Source of the DNA: Aquibium oceanicum
GTDB taxonomy: Bacteria; Pseudomonadota; Alphaproteobacteria; Rhizobiales; Rhizobiaceae
Direction of reading: 5' to 3'
Length of the DNA stretch: 64,000 bases
Assembly: GCF_001889605.1 (NCBI RefSeq)
Contig: NZ_CP018171.1
Span: 1,364,001-1,428,000 of the forward strand
Both the position numbers and the translations under genes were made by a program. Every line of letters starts with the position of its first letter. The first letter of the stretch is position 1. Shown here in pieces: positions 60,802 to 64,000 of the stretch. The notes under the pieces are model-generated. The model saw nothing but the letters and a program-made list of their open reading frames with translations. It was not told the origin of the DNA and searched no databases.

Positions 60802-61671
60802 GTGACCAGTTTCCTCAAGCGCCTACTCCCGAAGTCTCTGCGCGGCGACCAGGTGGTCGTTCCCGTGGTCAGGCTGCACGGCACGATCATGGCGACCAGC
60901 GGTCCGATGCGGCAGAACCTGTCACTCGCAAGCACCGCGGGGGTGCTGGAAAAGGCGTTCTCGTTCAAGAGCGCCCCGGCTGTCGCCATATCGATCAATT
61001 CGCCGGGTGGTTCGCCGGTCCAGTCGCGCCTGATCTACCAGCGCATCCGCGATCTCTCCGTCGAAAAGAAGAAGCCGGTTTTCGTCTTCGTCGAGGACGT
61101 GGCCGCCTCGGGCGGCTACATGATCGCCATCGCCGCCGACGAGATCGTCGCCGACCCGTCGTCCATCGTCGGATCGATCGGCGTCGTCTCGGCCTCCTTC
61201 GGTTTCCAGGAAATGATCAAGAAGATAGGCGTCGAGCGGCGCCTCTATACCGCCGGGAAGAACAAGGCGACGCTCGATCCCTTCTCGCCGGAGCGGAAGG
61301 AAGACGTCGACCACCTGAAATCGCTTCAGCTCGAGGTACACCAGACCTTCATCGACATGGTGAAGGCGCGCCGTGGCCCCAAGCTCGCGGAAGACGACGA
61401 CCTTTTCACTGGCCTCTTCTGGTCGGGCATCCGCGGCAAGGAACTCGGTCTGGTCGATCATTTGGGCGACATGCGGGGCTTCCTGCGGCAGCGATTCGGC
61501 GAGAAGGTGAAACTGCGCCTCGTCTCCGCGCCGCGCGGGCTGTTCGGCCGCAAACTGGGCTTCTTCGGCATCCGCGGGGGCGCCGAAACCGCGGAACTTT
61601 CCGCCGGTCTGGCGAGCGGCGTGCTCGACGCCGCGACAGAGCGTGCGCACTGGGCCCGCTACGGCCTGTGA
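60802..61671 (+). CDS. S49-family peptidase (SppA/SohB-like)
   Basis: A 289-residue serine peptidase. GTG at 60802 (VTSFLKRLLPKSLRG) is preceded by AAGG. The nucleophile serine is in DVAASGGYMIAIAAD; AISINSPGGSP is the substrate/oxyanion block; and IVGSIGVVSASFGFQEMIKK follows. The short single-domain form usually cleaves signal peptides or membrane proteins at the inner membrane, using a Ser-Lys dyad. There is no N-terminal membrane segment, so it may be a peripheral protein. Confidence 0.9.
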   Translation: MTSFLKRLLPKSLRGDQVVVPVVRLHGTIMATSGPMRQNLSLASTAGVLEKAFSFKSAPAVAISINSPGGSPVQSRLIYQRIRDLSVEKKKPVFVFVEDVAASGGYMIAIAADEIVADPSSIVGSIGVVSASFGFQEMIKKIGVERRLYTAGKNKATLDPFSPERKEDVDHLKSLQLEVHQTFIDMVKARRGPKLAEDDDLFTGLFWSGIRGKELGLVDHLGDMRGFLRQRFGEKVKLRLVSAPRGLFGRKLGFFGIRGGAETAELSAGLASGVLDAATERAHWARYGL

Positions 61672-61752
61672 CATTTTCGCGTCGGTCGCCGGCGCGGATC
61701 ATGGTATGATGCCGGATGGGACGAGCCGGCCTTGCTTGAGGAGCAGGAAGAC

Positions 61753-61938
61753 ATGCCGCAGTTGATCTTCTTCGTCGTTATCGCGGCGGTCGGCTACATC
61801 GGCTACCGCGCCTTCATCAAGGAAGCCGAGCGCGTGTCGGCGCGGGTTCGCCGGGCCGAAAAGGAATCCTCTGTCGGCTCGACGGGCACGCTGGTGAAGG
61901 ATCCCGAGACGGGCGAGTACAGGCTGGCAAAGGACTGA
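61753..61938 (+). CDS. small single-pass membrane protein
   Basis: A 61-residue protein. The ATG at 61753 follows AGGAAG; an ATG at 61732 is less likely. A membrane segment (LIFFVVIAAVGYIGYRAFI) is followed by a charged helix (RVSARVRRAEKE) and a short end (GTLVKDPETGEYRLAKD) that is common in Hyphomicrobiales. Function unknown. It sits between the S49 peptidase and ispE. Confidence 0.75.
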   Translation: MPQLIFFVVIAAVGYIGYRAFIKEAERVSARVRRAEKESSVGSTGTLVKDPETGEYRLAKD

Positions 61939-61961
61939 GCATCCGGGCTACTTGGCGCGGC

Positions 61962-62837
61962 ATGCCTCCGGTTCCTTTTTCCCTGTGCGCTCCCGCCAAG
62001 ATCAATCTCGCCCTGCACGTCACGGGCAGGCGGGCCGATGGCTACCATCTCCTCGAAACGCTCGCGGTCTTCTGCGAGCTCGGCGACCGGCTCGAGTTCC
62101 GCGCCGCGCGCAAGGACGCCTTCGCGATTACCGGCCGCTTCGGCGCCGGGCTTTCCGATGATGACAACCTCGTTCTTCGCGCCCGCGACCGCCTGCGGCA
62201 GAAAACCGGCGCCGCACGCTGCCCGCCGGTGTCCATCCTGCTCGAAAAGAATCTCCCCGTCGCTTCCGGCATGGGCGGCGGATCGAGCGACGCGGCGGCC
62301 ACCCTGCGCGGCCTCTCGCGACTATGGGACCTGCATCTTTCCAATCCGGCACTCACCGAACTTGGCGCCGCGCTCGGGGCCGACGTGCCGATGTGTCTCG
62401 CCGCGCACCCCCTCGTCGCTTGGGGAATCGGCGAGAAACTCGCCCCGCTGGAGGACTGGCCGGCGCTGGACATGGTGCTGGTCAACCCGGCAATGGCCGT
62501 TTCGACCCCCGACGTCTTCCGCCGGCTCGAAAGCCGCGAGAACCCGCCGCTCGGCGTACCCCCGCGACAGGCGGATTACCGCGCCGCCTGTTTCTGGCTC
62601 GCCGGCACACGCAACGATCTCGAAGCCCCGGCTCGCTCGATCGTTCCGGAGATCGGGCAGGCGCTTGACGCGCTGCGCGAGGCGGGCGCAGGCTTCGCGC
62701 GGATGACCGGGTCGGGCGCCACCTGCTTTGGCCTTTTTTCCGGACCCCGGGCCGCCGGGCAGGCCGCGGCCGGTATCCGCGACCGGCACCCAGACTGGTT
62801 CGTGGAACCGACGAGAACCATGGGAGCGCCTGCATGA
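61962..62837 (+). CDS. ispE: 4-diphosphocytidyl-2-C-methyl-D-erythritol kinase
   Basis: A 291-residue GHMP kinase that phosphorylates CDP-methylerythritol in the non-mevalonate isoprenoid pathway. The N-terminal block APAKINLALHVTGRRADGYH and the ATP-binding PVASGMGGGSSDAAATLRGL are typical, and the third motif MTGSGATCFGLFSG is near the end. Length is normal. It overlaps moaB by ATGA, so the two are co-translated. Confidence 0.96.
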   Translation: MPPVPFSLCAPAKINLALHVTGRRADGYHLLETLAVFCELGDRLEFRAARKDAFAITGRFGAGLSDDDNLVLRARDRLRQKTGAARCPPVSILLEKNLPVASGMGGGSSDAAATLRGLSRLWDLHLSNPALTELGAALGADVPMCLAAHPLVAWGIGEKLAPLEDWPALDMVLVNPAMAVSTPDVFRRLESRENPPLGVPPRQADYRAACFWLAGTRNDLEAPARSIVPEIGQALDALREAGAGFARMTGSGATCFGLFSGPRAAGQAAAGIRDRHPDWFVEPTRTMGAPA

Positions 62838-63394
62838 GCCTGGAACGTCTGGACGAGACCCGCCCCTTTCTCCCCGTCGGCATCGCTGTGCTGACCGTCT
62901 CCGACACGCGCACGATGGACGAGGACAAGTCGGGCCGCACGCTGGCCGAACGCATCGGCGAGGCCGGCCACCGTCTCGCCGACCGCGGCATCGTCACCGA
63001 CGACAAGGAAAAGATTGCCGCGATCGTTCTGGAATGGTCGCGCGACCCCGCCGTCGACGTCGTCATCACCACGGGCGGCACCGGCTTCACCGGCCGCGAC
63101 GTGACGCCCGAGGCGCTGGAGCCGCTGTTCGAGAAGCGGATGGACGGCTTCTCCGAAGTCTTCCACCGCATCTCCTATGACAAGATCGGCACTTCGACGA
63201 TCCAGAGCCGCGCCACCGGCGGGCTGATCAACCAGACCTTCGTCTTCGTGCTGCCCGGCTCTCCCGGAGCCTGCCGGGACGCCTGGGACGGCATTTTGAA
63301 AGCGCAGCTCGACTACCGCCACATGCCGTGCAACTTCGTAGAGATCATGCCTCGGCTGGACGAGCACCTGAAGCGCGGCGGCACCGTCGTCTGA
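62834..63394 (+). CDS. moaB: molybdenum cofactor biosynthesis protein MoaB
   Basis: A 186-residue MogA/MoaB-type protein that binds molybdopterin and in some species adenylates it. The motif VITTGGTGFTGRDVTPEAL is diagnostic, with AVLTVSDTRTMDEDKSGRTL at the start and RATGGLINQTFVFVLPGSPG later. MoaB and MogA are similar; the short single-domain length favours MoaB. It starts inside the end of ispE (ATGA). Confidence 0.93.
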   Translation: MSLERLDETRPFLPVGIAVLTVSDTRTMDEDKSGRTLAERIGEAGHRLADRGIVTDDKEKIAAIVLEWSRDPAVDVVITTGGTGFTGRDVTPEALEPLFEKRMDGFSEVFHRISYDKIGTSTIQSRATGGLINQTFVFVLPGSPGACRDAWDGILKAQLDYRHMPCNFVEIMPRLDEHLKRGGTVV

Positions 63395-63406
63395 GGCCGG
63401 CTGGCT

Positions 63407-63943
63407 TCAGCCGATCTCCGAGATCCGGCGCCTGTTCTGCTTGATTTCGGCGGGGATGATTTCCGCACCGATGCGCTGGCCCGAGATGCGGCGGGCAAAT
63501 GCGTCCACCTCGTCGCCCGGTCTCAGCTTCGCCAGCGCCTGCGGCTTGCTCACCAGCAGGCCTTCCGCCAGCGGCCGTCTGCGGGAAAACCAGCGCGAGG
63601 GGAACCACGCGTCGGACGACCGTGAGCGCAGGAAGCGTCCGGGCGTGGTACGGCGTCCGACATGGGCGACCACTGCGTCGATCCAGCCATCCGTGAGCTT
63701 CGCGCCGGGCTCCATGAACAGCAGCCAGTCGCCTTTGGCGCACCGCATTCCGGCGGCGAGTTCGCCGTTCGGGATCAGCGCGCAACCGGCATGGTCAGCG
63801 ACTGCCTTGGTGTGGTCCGTCGAGCCCCTGTCGTGCACCAACACTTCGCGCACGACTCCTTCCACGGCGCCGGAAACCAGCGACATCAACGTGCGCGCGA
63901 GCGCATCCTCGTCGTTGCGCGTCTCGATGAGCACCGTCAACAT
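63407..63943 (-). CDS. glycosyltransferase family 2-like protein
   Basis: A 178-residue protein with the N-terminal half of a GT-A fold: MLTVLIETRNDEDALARTLM, VREVLVHDRGSTDHTKAVAD, then ELAAGMRCAKGDWLLFMEPG (the place of the D-x-D is taken by MEPGAKL). The protein is shorter than most family-2 enzymes and lacks a clear metal motif, so it may have lost or changed activity. It converges with moaB with a 12-base gap. The last 57 bases of the window beyond its start hold no further gene. Confidence 0.8.
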   Translation of the reverse strand: MLTVLIETRNDEDALARTLMSLVSGAVEGVVREVLVHDRGSTDHTKAVADHAGCALIPNGELAAGMRCAKGDWLLFMEPGAKLTDGWIDAVVAHVGRRTTPGRFLRSRSSDAWFPSRWFSRRRPLAEGLLVSKPQALAKLRPGDEVDAFARRISGQRIGAEIIPAEIKQNRRRISEIG

Positions 63944-64000
63944 CCCTTTCGCTTAGCCGAAAGATTAGCCGAATTCCAGCGCTGCACCGCACAACGAGAA

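Overview
The window comes from a high-GC alphaproteobacterium. Gene content and order (split F0 ATP synthase operon atpI-atpB-atpE-atpF'-atpF followed by rnhB, glyQ/glyS, BacA-type transporter, HWE/HisKA_2 kinases, VtlR/GcvA-like LysR) suggest Hyphomicrobiales, close to Phyllobacteriaceae/Mesorhizobium. That placement is inference from gene families; no rRNA or tRNA gene is present.

Region 1 (1-3.6 kb): an IS3-family element, cut by the left edge of the window, has truncated a TadG-like pilus-assembly gene. It is followed by an intact M29 metallo-aminopeptidase.

Region 2 (3.6-33.1 kb) is accessory DNA that reads as a mosaic island with phage/plasmid character. Left part (3.9-8.1 kb): small hypothetical genes, a DUF3102-like protein, a tightly coupled minus-strand operon of unknown function with a 32-residue membrane peptide, and two small XRE-like proteins. 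Middle (8.4-17.7 kb): bacterial cargo, namely a SRAP/HMCES-type DNA-damage protein, a secreted triple-repeat ricin-B-type lectin, an IS1380 remnant, two divergent sensor kinases (GAF-HisKA_2 and MASE1-PAS-HWE), a DUF6636 secreted protein, a beta/gamma-crystallin-like secreted protein, a Crp/Fnr regulator and decayed fragments. Right part (18-33 kb): a minus-strand module with a 1040-residue tape-measure-like protein preceded by five very small genes, a third XRE-like protein, a PrimPol-VirE primase/helicase, an iteron-rich AT-rich stretch that looks like a replication origin, several hypotheticals, and an excisionase-like helix-turn-helix protein at the end. No integrase, terminase, portal or capsid gene was recognised. 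The right edge of the island cuts a second, inverted copy of the M29 gene after about 150 codons.

Region 3 (33.6-64 kb) is ordinary chromosome: LysR regulator, BCCT and MFS transporters, BacA/SbmA, polysaccharide deacetylase, NnrU, YfgM-like TPR protein, Der GTPase, SleB-type hydrolase, F0 ATP synthase genes, RNase HII, FAD-linked oxidase, Sua5-type threonylcarbamoyl-AMP synthase, GlyS/VOC/GlyQ, two cysteine-rich secreted paralogues, a TPR-LysM protein, polyprenyl diphosphate synthase, a TrmN6-like methyltransferase, an S49 peptidase, IspE, MoaB and a glycosyltransferase.

Most notable: (i) glyS carries two different palindromic repeats inserted in frame, one of exactly 150 bp with 41-bp near-perfect inverted arms; (ii) phased GTTAC/GTAAC iterons flank an AT-rich core next to the primase-helicase; (iii) inverted M29 copies, about 93% identical over their shared 447 bp, bracket the whole 30-kb island; (iv) the head-less tail-like module with PrimPol-VirE and three XRE-like paralogues is the best candidate for an undescribed element.
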